DNA of 64,000 bases, from positions 151,555 to 215,554 of the forward strand of contig CAJQQE010000014.1 in the NCBI GenBank assembly GCA_905480395.1, in the 5' to 3' direction. The position numbers were made by a program, and so were the translations under genes. Under the pieces are notes generated by a model. That model had not been told where the DNA came from. It was given only the letters and a program-made list of their open reading frames with translations, and did no database searches. Of the stretch, positions 10,694 to 18,095 are shown piece after piece. Each line of letters starts with the position of its first letter. Positions within the stretch are counted from its first letter, which is position 1. This DNA comes from an uncultured Phycisphaerales bacterium. GTDB lineage: Bacteria > Planctomycetota > Phycisphaerae > Phycisphaerales > SM1A02.

Positions 10694-11266
10694 ATGCTGC
10701 CGCCGAAGAAATCCCTCGGCAAGCGGATTGAGGCCTACCTCAGCCGGCTGTCGACGAAGAACAACTTCTGGCACCGCGTCTGCTCGCTGATCTGGCTTCC
10801 GTTTGCGTTCCGCAGCGGCATCAGCCTTCGACGAATTGATGCCAAGAGTTTTACCGCGGTCCTCCCGTACCGTCGATTCAATCGGAACTGGTATAACGCG
10901 ATGGCCGGCGCCGCCCTCTTGGGCAACTCGGAAGTCGCGGCGGGCATGTACCTGTTCGCCGAGTGCGGCAGCGACTATGAGGTCATCTGCAAACGCATGG
11001 AATATCGGTTCCTCCGACCGTGCTACGGCCCCGCCGTGTACCGCGTTGCGAATGCAGAGGATGTTCAGGAGAAGATCAAGGATGGAGGCGAATTCAACAT
11101 CGCCCTCGATCTGGAAATCAGCCAGCAGATGAGTCGCATGGGCAAGGATCGCGACCTCAAAGTTGGACGATGTTCCATCACGTTCCATTGCACCCCGAAA
11201 GAACTCGCCGAGGAGTTGCGACAAAAGCGTCGTGGACGGCTCGAGCGGAGCACACCCTCGGAATGA
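10694..11266 (+). CDS. hotdog-fold-like (DUF4442-type) hypothetical protein
   Basis: A 190-residue protein with the pattern YRRFNRNWYNAMAGAALLG followed by MYLF and YRFLRPCYGPA. This resembles DUF4442/YiiD-type hotdog thioesterase-like proteins. Without a search the family is a tentative call and the substrate is unknown. The start is uncertain: ATG 10694 is used, GTG 10631 would add 21 residues, and neither has a clear Shine-Dalgarno. The stop overlaps the next gene's ATG (ATGA), so the two are translationally coupled. Confidence 0.55.
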   Translation: MLPPKKSLGKRIEAYLSRLSTKNNFWHRVCSLIWLPFAFRSGISLRRIDAKSFTAVLPYRRFNRNWYNAMAGAALLGNSEVAAGMYLFAECGSDYEVICKRMEYRFLRPCYGPAVYRVANAEDVQEKIKDGGEFNIALDLEISQQMSRMGKDRDLKVGRCSITFHCTPKELAEELRQKRRGRLERSTPSE

Positions 11267-12468
11267 CCCAGGCGGCCGCCGCTTCCTCTGTAATTCGACC
11301 AAAGCCCCTCGGCGGCATCGCAGCGACCCTGGGCTGGGGTGCCTACTGCGCCTGCAGCTGGACCTGGTGCATTGGCATGTTTCTGCCGATCATCCTCCTC
11401 GGCCGATTCGGATGGACGGGGTTCTGGGCGTTTGCCATTCCGAATGTCATCGGATGCGTTGCGTTCGGCTACTGCTTCACCGCCGAACGGAGCCGCCGAT
11501 TCGCCACGGCGCACGCCGGACCGATCCGCGTTTTCAGTCTCGTCACGATTGCCTTCCAAATTTTCTTCGTCGGTTGGAGTACCGGGAGTTTCGTCTTCGC
11601 ACCCGAGCTTGCCGGAGACCCTGATCCGTCCGGCACCGGTGCCGCAGGAGATTTTCTCGCCTGGCCGGTTCTCGGGGCGATCCTCACCTGGACCGCCGGG
11701 GCCGCAGCGCTTTCCGCCCGTGGCGATCTCTTCTGGCGTTGGCTCGCGACGTTAATCGCCGCGGCCTCGGGCGTGCTCTTCGCGATCACCTTTGATCGGG
11801 TCGGAGGATTTCCGAGCGTGGCCACGCCGTCGAGCGTCGCCCCCGGGCTGGGGATCTTACCGTTGATGATTCTCGGATTCGTCGCCTGCCCAGTGCTCGA
11901 CGCCACCTTCCATCGCGCCCGTCAGCAGTCGCCCAGCCGTCACTCGTTCGCCGTCTTCGGCATCATCTTCGCGATGATGCTGGCGTTCGCGGCCACGACC
12001 TTCAATGCCGGCGATTCGGCCTCGGTGATTCCGATCATCACCCCGGTCATCGTGGCCCAGTGGACCCTCCAATTGCTATTCACGATCGGCGCCCATCTTC
12101 GTGAAGTGACGGCGCTCCCCGCCGGTCGGCTCGGCCAAAGCCTGCCGATTTTCGTCGCGATCGCGATTGGCGCCGTCCTGGGCATGCCCGGGATCGCCGG
12201 TGAAGACGCCTACCTGATGATTCTTGGCTTGTATGCGATCCCGTTCCCGATGTACGTGATCGCCGCGACGGTCCGAGGACTCGACCATCCACTCCCGGGC
12301 CGATGGGTGCTGGCAATTCTAATCGTGAGTTTGGCGGCCAGCCCCCTTGGCTGGCTCGGCTTCATCGAGAATCGCACCTGGTTTCTCCTGCCTGCCGCGG
12401 CCTTGACGGCGGTCGCCGGTTGGATCATCGGGCGAATGGCGAGGCCCCCTCTACCCACGGAGGGCTGA
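11263..12468 (+). CDS. polytopic membrane protein, function unknown
   Basis: A 401-residue protein with about ten to twelve hydrophobic segments separated by short loops. Examples are WCIGMFLPIILLGRFG, GILPLMILGFVACPVLDA and a final AAALTAVAGWIIGRMA. The layout is transporter-like, but I see no family motif. It starts within the stop codon of the upstream gene (ATGA, 11263-11266), so both products are probably made together. The DUF1800 gene starts 51 bases downstream with its own putative promoter. Confidence 0.7.
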   Translation: MTQAAAASSVIRPKPLGGIAATLGWGAYCACSWTWCIGMFLPIILLGRFGWTGFWAFAIPNVIGCVAFGYCFTAERSRRFATAHAGPIRVFSLVTIAFQIFFVGWSTGSFVFAPELAGDPDPSGTGAAGDFLAWPVLGAILTWTAGAAALSARGDLFWRWLATLIAAASGVLFAITFDRVGGFPSVATPSSVAPGLGILPLMILGFVACPVLDATFHRARQQSPSRHSFAVFGIIFAMMLAFAATTFNAGDSASVIPIITPVIVAQWTLQLLFTIGAHLREVTALPAGRLGQSLPIFVAIAIGAVLGMPGIAGEDAYLMILGLYAIPFPMYVIAATVRGLDHPLPGRWVLAILIVSLAASPLGWLGFIENRTWFLLPAAALTAVAGWIIGRMARPPLPTEG

Positions 12469-12507
12469 TTCTCTGGATCCGTCCCGCGGCACCCGCGACT
12501 CGGTGGC

Positions 12508-12513
12508 TACGCT
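12508..12513 (+). promoter_or_regulatory. -10 element, putative leaderless start for the DUF1800 gene
   Basis: TACGCT lies 6 bases before the ATG at 12520, and no Shine-Dalgarno is present. The match to TANNNT is minimal. Confidence 0.4.
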
Positions 12514-12519
12514 CTCAGC

Positions 12520-14010
12520 ATGGCCGCGAACCCGCTTGCACGACTTCCCGACCGTGATTTCGACTATTGGTCGGCAGCACATCTGCTCCGCCGCGCCGGA
12601 TTTGGCGGCACCCCGGAGGTCATCCAAACCCTTCTTGCTTCAGGCCTCGACGGCGCGGTCGACCGTTTGGTCGAGTTCACTCCGACCGTGGACGATGGCG
12701 ATCGGTTTGATCGCGACATCATGCGGCCTCGCAGCACGGAGGAAAATCGGATCCTCTCAGAGGCCCGAAGCCGTGGTGATGAAGCGACCGTCGAGCGGTA
12801 TCGCCGAGATCGACAGCAGCGACAGAAACGCGATCGAGCGCAACTCCGGAAAATTCGCCGCTGGTGGCTCGAACGGATGATCAAGACCACGGAGCCGCTC
12901 GAAGAAAAAATGACCCTCTTCTGGCATGGCCACTTCGCCACCGGGTACCGAACGGTGGAAGACAGCTGGCACTTGATGATCCAGAATCGTCTCTTCCGCG
13001 CCCACGCGTTGGACGACTTCGCAACCCTGACCCGATCGATCATCCGCGATCCCGCCATGCTGCAGTATCTCGACGGCGATCAGAATCGAAAGGGACGTCC
13101 CAACGAGAATCTTGCCCGCGAATTGATGGAGCTTTTTGTACTGGGCGAAGGAAATGGATACACCGAAGCGGACATCCGCGAAGGCGCTCGGGCCCTGACC
13201 GGTTTCACCTACGTCGACGACGATTTTACATTCAGAAAAGATCGCCATGACGCCGGCCAGAAATCGATCCTCGGACGACGAGGTTCCTTCGACGGGGACG
13301 GTTTCGTGGACGTACTCCTCGCCCAGCCCGAGACGTCGAGATTTCTCTGCGAGAAAATCTATCGATTCTTCGTCGACGACGGACCAAAGAGCCCGGATGC
13401 TGAAGGCCGTCAGGTCGTCGAGGGAATGGCCAAGACGCTCCGCCGCTCGAAGTATCGTCTGGGCCCCGTCCTCGGACAACTCTTCCGAAGCCGGCATTTT
13501 TATGCCCCCGAGCGTCGCGCGTCGATCGTCAAGAGCCCTATTCAACTCGTCGTCCAGTCGATCCGGGAACTCGGCACGCCAATTCGCGATGAGAACGTGC
13601 TCCTCGAAGCCACGGATCTCATGGGCCAGAATCTCCTGCAACCTCCCTCGGTCAAGGGTTGGGATGGCGGGCGATCGTGGATCAATACCGCGACGCTTTT
13701 TGTCCGCCAGAACACCCTCGTCTATCAACTCACCGGTCGATTACCTGGCCTCGATGCGGCGCAGAACGGCGCGGCGGCCGAACCCTTTGCATCCGAGCGA
13801 CTCGTCGATCACCTGGGGACCAATGGCCCACCCGATCCAGATCTCGTTGTCGATTACCTCCTTCGATTCACGCTCGGTACAACGCCGCATCCTCATCGTC
13901 GGGAGACGGTTCGCGCCTTCCTCCGAGACGTGGGCGATCGGATCGATCGAGATCGAATCACCGCCATGCTCGCTTTGATCACCGCCATGCCTGAGTACCA
14001 ACTCGCCTAA
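12520..14010 (+). CDS. DUF1800 family protein
   Basis: A 496-residue protein with the DUF1800 landmarks. These are HLLRRAGFGG near the N-terminus, RRWWLERMI, KMTLFWHGHFAT, the RPNENLARELMELFVLG block, ALTGF and IYRFFV. DUF1800 genes are abundant in planctomycetes and myxobacteria and nearly always sit beside DUF1501 genes, as here (24 bases apart). The biochemical role is unknown; an exported or envelope-linked role is suspected from the partner's Tat signal. No signal peptide is evident in this protein. Confidence 0.9.
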   Translation: MAANPLARLPDRDFDYWSAAHLLRRAGFGGTPEVIQTLLASGLDGAVDRLVEFTPTVDDGDRFDRDIMRPRSTEENRILSEARSRGDEATVERYRRDRQQRQKRDRAQLRKIRRWWLERMIKTTEPLEEKMTLFWHGHFATGYRTVEDSWHLMIQNRLFRAHALDDFATLTRSIIRDPAMLQYLDGDQNRKGRPNENLARELMELFVLGEGNGYTEADIREGARALTGFTYVDDDFTFRKDRHDAGQKSILGRRGSFDGDGFVDVLLAQPETSRFLCEKIYRFFVDDGPKSPDAEGRQVVEGMAKTLRRSKYRLGPVLGQLFRSRHFYAPERRASIVKSPIQLVVQSIRELGTPIRDENVLLEATDLMGQNLLQPPSVKGWDGGRSWINTATLFVRQNTLVYQLTGRLPGLDAAQNGAAAEPFASERLVDHLGTNGPPDPDLVVDYLLRFTLGTTPHPHRRETVRAFLRDVGDRIDRDRITAMLALITAMPEYQLA

Positions 14011-14034
14011 ACGCACCTCGCCTCGGAGAAGACC

Positions 14035-15327
14035 ATGTCCCCCGAACCTCGAGCCTACACCCGTCGCGTTTTTCTACAGCGTGGGGCCACGCTTGCCTCA
14101 ACCGCCGCGACGATCCCCTGGTTCGTTCAGAACGCCGCCGCGGGGGTCATGCCGACCACCAACATGATCTCCAGCATTCCTGGCATTCCCGACGACCGGG
14201 TGATGGTGATCATTCAATTAGGTGGCGGGAATGACGGCCTCAATACGGTGGTCCCCTACTACGCCGACGAATACGCCCGACTCCGTCCGCGAATTGGATT
14301 CGGTGGCCCGGGATCAAACCGCCCCGCTGGCGCGGCCCTCGAACTCGATGAGGCCGCTGGTCTCGGTCTTCATCCACGACTCACCGGATTCAAGTCACTC
14401 TTCGATGACGGAAAACTCGAAATCGTGCAAGGCGTGGGGTATCCCAATCCGAATCGCTCACATTTCGCCTCGATGGACATCTGGCACACCGGCCGATCTG
14501 ACGGCCAGGGAACGGGATGGCTCGGCCGATACTTCGACAACTCCTGCAATGGATCGCCGATCCCCGAAGCCGCGATCTCGATTGGCCGTCGCGCTCCACT
14601 CGCCCTGATGGGTGATGTTCAGAAGCCCGTCTCATTCGAAGATGCTCGACTTTTTCGCTGGAAAGGCGAGGATCTTCATGACGCGATGAAAGCGCCGTAC
14701 GAGAAAGTCGTCCGGGCCGGAGCCCTTGATGGCATCGACCCCGATTCGCAGGCGGCGTACCTGATGCGGACGAGCCTAGACGCTCAGATCTCAAGCGATC
14801 GGATTCGCGCCGCGGTCAAACGTTCCGCCAACGCCGGCTATCCACGCGGTCCGCTCGCTGATCAACTTCGGCTCATTGCTGCGATGATCCGGGACGGGAT
14901 GCCCACTCGGGTCTACTACGCGACCCTCGGTGGTTTCGACACCCACGGAAGCCAATCGGGAAGTCATGCGAACTTGATGGGGCAACTCGGCGACTCGGTG
15001 AAGGCGTTCCAGGCCGACCTCGACGCGCAAGGCGCCGCCGATCAGGTCCTCACGATGGTGTTCAGCGAATTCGGGCGTCGGGTGGCCGAAAACGGATCGG
15101 GCGGAACCGATCATGGCACTGCGGCCCCGGTCTTTCTGATCGGCAATCAGGTACGACCAGGCTTGGTCGGCAATCATCCATCACTCACTGATCTCGACGG
15201 GGGTGATCTTCGCTTCGGAATTGACTTCCGTTCGGTATATGCCGGACTCCTCACCGACTGGTTCAAGGTCGACTCGGCCTCGGTCCTTGGCACCGATCAT
15301 CCCCCAGCCCACCTGCTGCGATCCTGA
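14035..15327 (+). CDS. DUF1501 family protein with Tat signal
   Basis: A 430-residue protein. The N-terminus TRRVFLQRGATLASTAA is a twin-arginine signal, so it is folded before export. The body has the DUF1501 pattern: VMVIIQLGGGNDGLNTVVPY, NPNRSHFASMDIWHTG, GGFDTHGSQ, VFSEFGRRVAENGSGGTDHGTAAP. This is the alkaline phosphatase/sulfatase-like fold region, with a GGTDHG metal-site-like loop. GGAG stands 7 bases before the ATG. It forms an operon with the DUF1800 gene upstream. The substrate is unknown. Confidence 0.92.
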   Translation: MSPEPRAYTRRVFLQRGATLASTAATIPWFVQNAAAGVMPTTNMISSIPGIPDDRVMVIIQLGGGNDGLNTVVPYYADEYARLRPRIGFGGPGSNRPAGAALELDEAAGLGLHPRLTGFKSLFDDGKLEIVQGVGYPNPNRSHFASMDIWHTGRSDGQGTGWLGRYFDNSCNGSPIPEAAISIGRRAPLALMGDVQKPVSFEDARLFRWKGEDLHDAMKAPYEKVVRAGALDGIDPDSQAAYLMRTSLDAQISSDRIRAAVKRSANAGYPRGPLADQLRLIAAMIRDGMPTRVYYATLGGFDTHGSQSGSHANLMGQLGDSVKAFQADLDAQGAADQVLTMVFSEFGRRVAENGSGGTDHGTAAPVFLIGNQVRPGLVGNHPSLTDLDGGDLRFGIDFRSVYAGLLTDWFKVDSASVLGTDHPPAHLLRS

Positions 15328-15425
15328 GGTTCTCAATAGATCCAAACCGCACGATTTCCTTCTCCGCGGAACCAACCAACATGAACTTCTCCACCATCAC
15401 CCGCCCTCACTCCGATCGCCACACC

Positions 15426-15857
15426 ATGAACTCGTTGGTTTCGAGTTTCTTGATGATCAGATTGATCTGCTTGATCTGCTTGATCTGCTTGATCCAATTC
15501 ACCCTTGGCGGTTGCCGAGAGGCCCGCGACGGCGACACGAGTGCCGCAGCGATTCGTCCACCAGCGGAAACATTCGTGATCGAAGTTTCCGGAATGCACT
15601 GTGATAACTGTGCGGAAGCGATCACCGCCAAAGTCGCCAAGATCGACGGCGTGACCAGCTGCGAAGCAGACTGGGAGCGCGGTACGACGACCGTCCTCGC
15701 CCGTCCAGACACCATCCCGACGATTCAAGATTCGATCGCTCGCATGGGATTCACCATCGGGCCGGCCGCCACCGTGGCCCCGACCGACGACCAGAACGCC
15801 GCCGACGATTCGGGGGCCGGAGCGGTCGAAGAAGCCAAGGACACCACGAAGAACTGA
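15426..15857 (+). CDS. lipoprotein with heavy-metal-associated (HMA) domain
   Basis: A 143-residue protein. A hydrophobic signal (SFLMIRLICLICLICLIQF) ends in the lipobox-like TLGGC. The mature part is an HMA domain with GMHCDNC, whose two cysteines bind Cu(I) or Hg(II), followed by IDGVTSC and IARMGFTIG, as in CopZ/MerP. It probably binds a soft metal outside the cytoplasm. Its acidic, Ala-rich tail is likely unstructured. The signal peptide is encoded by a 9-base tandem repeat. ATG 15381 is an alternative start but would spoil the signal. Confidence 0.75.
   Translation: MNSLVSSFLMIRLICLICLICLIQFTLGGCREARDGDTSAAAIRPPAETFVIEVSGMHCDNCAEAITAKVAKIDGVTSCEADWERGTTTVLARPDTIPTIQDSIARMGFTIGPAATVAPTDDQNAADDSGAGAVEEAKDTTKN
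15462..15495 (+). repeat. 9-bp tandem repeat inside a signal peptide
   Basis: Three exact copies of TTGATCTGC (15462-15488) are followed by a partial fourth (TTGATCC). Being in-frame, each unit adds Leu-Ile-Cys to the hydrophobic core of the lipoprotein signal. Confidence 0.9.
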
Positions 15858-15863
15858 CTTGGC

Positions 15864-16937
15864 TCAGCTAAGGAATCCAGGAAGCTCCGCCTCGATGGCC
15901 TCCGCCGCCTCCGGGAGATCGAGTTGAAGTCTCGCGCCCGCCGCGTGAACGTGCCCGCCACCACCGAATCTGGCCGCCAGTTCATTCACATCAATAATGC
16001 CCAGTCCGCCGCTGGCGGGCTTCGAACGAAAGCTCGCCTTGGTGAGTCCTTTAGCGGCTTCGGTCAGGAGAATCGACGCTCGAACCGAGCCGATCTCCAA
16101 CGGCGTATTCACGATTCCCGCGAGTCCTTCGAGCGAGGCGCCGGTCTCGGCAAAGTCCTCCATCGAGAGCCTCATCACCGCGACCGCCCCGTTGCCCATG
16201 AAGCTCAAGGAAGTCAATGCTCTGGCGATCATCGCGAAACGAGCTGGCGTGGCATTCTGTTCGATCCTGGCATAGAGGTCGTCCTTGTCTACTCCCGACT
16301 CCATCAATCTGGCCGCCAGCCGATAGACCGCCGGCCCGGCGCTCGAGAAACGGAACCAACCAGTATCCGTGGCGAGTCCGAGGAAGAGCGGCGTCGAAAC
16401 GCCCCCCTGCGCGAGATCGACGCCCATCGCATCCAACACCGGGACGAGTGCCTGCGTCGCCGAGGCACAATCGGTATCGACCACCCGACGACCCGCCACC
16501 GATCCGCCCCGAGCGTGATGATCGATGCCGATGACTCGGTCCACTCTCGGTCGGAGCCAGTCTTTCATCGAGTCCAATTGGGTCCAAGCCCCGGTATCGA
16601 CCACGGCCACCAATTCGGGCTCATCACCCTCGTCCGGCGTTCCGCATTGCTCAAATCGTCGGACGTCATCGTCGTCCTCGGTGATCGCAAGGAGACTCGA
16701 ATCCAATGGCCCGGCCAGAACGATCCAACTTCGAACTCCAATCTGGCGGAGGCCCCGATGCAACGCGAGGCTGGTCCCGAGGGCATCACCGTCAGGCTTC
16801 TCATGCGTGGTGATCAGGACCGATGAGGCGGCCCCGAGCGTGGCCGCGAGGTCGGCCACGGAGACGTTGGACTCGTAGGTGAATCCGGGTTCATCCCAAG
16901 GATGTCCGGGGTGTTGTCCGTCGCGGGGTGTGGTCAC
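15864..16937 (-). CDS. nrnA: DHH/DHHA1 phosphoesterase, NrnA-like (oligoribonuclease / pAp phosphatase)
   Basis: A 357-residue protein. The DHH domain shows THEKPDGDALG (motif I), VDTG (motif II) and GIDHHARGG (DHH motif III). The C-terminal DHHA1 domain ends in FGGGGHVHAAGA. These are the features of NrnA, which degrades nano-RNA and dephosphorylates pAp. The start is GTG. It follows ribF by 54 bases on the same strand; nrnA and ribF are often neighbours in bacterial genomes, which supports both calls. Confidence 0.9.
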   Translation of the reverse strand: MTTPRDGQHPGHPWDEPGFTYESNVSVADLAATLGAASSVLITTHEKPDGDALGTSLALHRGLRQIGVRSWIVLAGPLDSSLLAITEDDDDVRRFEQCGTPDEGDEPELVAVVDTGAWTQLDSMKDWLRPRVDRVIGIDHHARGGSVAGRRVVDTDCASATQALVPVLDAMGVDLAQGGVSTPLFLGLATDTGWFRFSSAGPAVYRLAARLMESGVDKDDLYARIEQNATPARFAMIARALTSLSFMGNGAVAVMRLSMEDFAETGASLEGLAGIVNTPLEIGSVRASILLTEAAKGLTKASFRSKPASGGLGIIDVNELAARFGGGGHVHAAGARLQLDLPEAAEAIEAELPGFLS

Positions 16938-16991
16938 GGGGTTGCCTTTACGAGAGAAACGAAGAAAAAAGAAACGGGAGCGGGATGGCGA

Positions 16992-17903
16992 TTAACGAAC
17001 GCTTTGATTGCCGATGATCGCCCGGACGTCGGCTAGATCTCGATCGATCTGCGCCTGGAAGGAGGACAGATCGTCATAGCGATACTGACCACGGAGACGT
17101 CGGTGGAGCTCGGCATCGAGCCTCCATTCATAGTCGTCGAGTTGGCCACTCCAGTCGAGCAGGTGCACCTCGGCCACCCGAGGCGTCTCCTCGAAAGTCG
17201 GCTTGGTGCCAATACTGACCGCCGCCGCTTTTCTGGAACCATCCGGAAGGATCGCGACGCCAGCGTACACGCCGTCTGCGGGAAGGAGGGCGCCTTCGAG
17301 GTCCAAGTTTGCCGTCGGGATCCCGATGGTTCGCCCTCGTTGGTCACCCTTGACCACACGCCCTCGGAGGACGTGCGGAGCACCGAGCAGGCGGGAGGCA
17401 TCCTCGACTCGCCCGAGCTCTAAGAGTCGCCGAATCGCCGAACTCCGAGCGGGCATCAACTGCCCATCCTGAAGCGGTACGGCCAATTCGTCTTCCACCC
17501 TCACCTGAAAACCTCGGATCGCCCCGAGATGCCGAAGCGTCTCGACGGTTCCCTCACGACGGCGGCCAAACCGAAAATCGGGCCCCTCGATTACCCAGGA
17601 CGGCGGTGCCCCGAGGGACACCTCGAGATGATCCAGAAAAGCACTCGGATCCAGCGACAGGAGATCGCGGTTGGTCTCAAGCACCATGACCTCGTCAGCG
17701 CCGGCCTGCAAAAGGAGCGCACGACGTCGTTCCAATGAAACCAGCGGTGGGTCGATGGGCTTCCCCAGTACCACCGCGGGCGACGGATCGAATGTCACGG
17801 CCACCAAACGTCCGGTATCGCCCAGAACCGACCTTCCAGCGTCCAAGAGACGCTGATGGCCGAGGTGAACACCGTCAAAATTGCCGATCGTCAGGCCCAA
17901 CAT
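16992..17903 (-). CDS. ribF: bifunctional riboflavin kinase / FAD synthetase
   Basis: A 303-residue RibF that makes FMN and FAD from riboflavin. The N-terminal adenylyltransferase domain has the nucleotide-binding GNFDGVHLGHQ, VTFDPSP and GPDFRFGRRREGT. The C-terminal kinase domain has GRVVKGDQRGRTIGIPTANL and GTKPTF. The length matches the family. The start at 17903 (MLGLTIGNFDG) is chosen because homologues begin there. The frame stays open far upstream, but only as antisense of the glutamate dehydrogenase gene. Confidence 0.95.
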   Translation of the reverse strand: MLGLTIGNFDGVHLGHQRLLDAGRSVLGDTGRLVAVTFDPSPAVVLGKPIDPPLVSLERRRALLLQAGADEVMVLETNRDLLSLDPSAFLDHLEVSLGAPPSWVIEGPDFRFGRRREGTVETLRHLGAIRGFQVRVEDELAVPLQDGQLMPARSSAIRRLLELGRVEDASRLLGAPHVLRGRVVKGDQRGRTIGIPTANLDLEGALLPADGVYAGVAILPDGSRKAAAVSIGTKPTFEETPRVAEVHLLDWSGQLDDYEWRLDAELHRRLRGQYRYDDLSSFQAQIDRDLADVRAIIGNQSVR

Positions 17904-18095
17904 GTCCGAGTTCCAATCGCGGCGTGAGGTTCCGGCTGATTGAGAAGGTGGCGAGAATTCTGCGAACTCACCAAAAGAAAGAGGTTGTGATTGCCGATCC
18001 CTTGAGTAATGGCAGGGGTACAGGGTAGCCTTTTCCGTTTCCCCGACGATTCCTCGTCGAGAAGATTCCGGGTCGACCCAAAGGACACTCCACCG

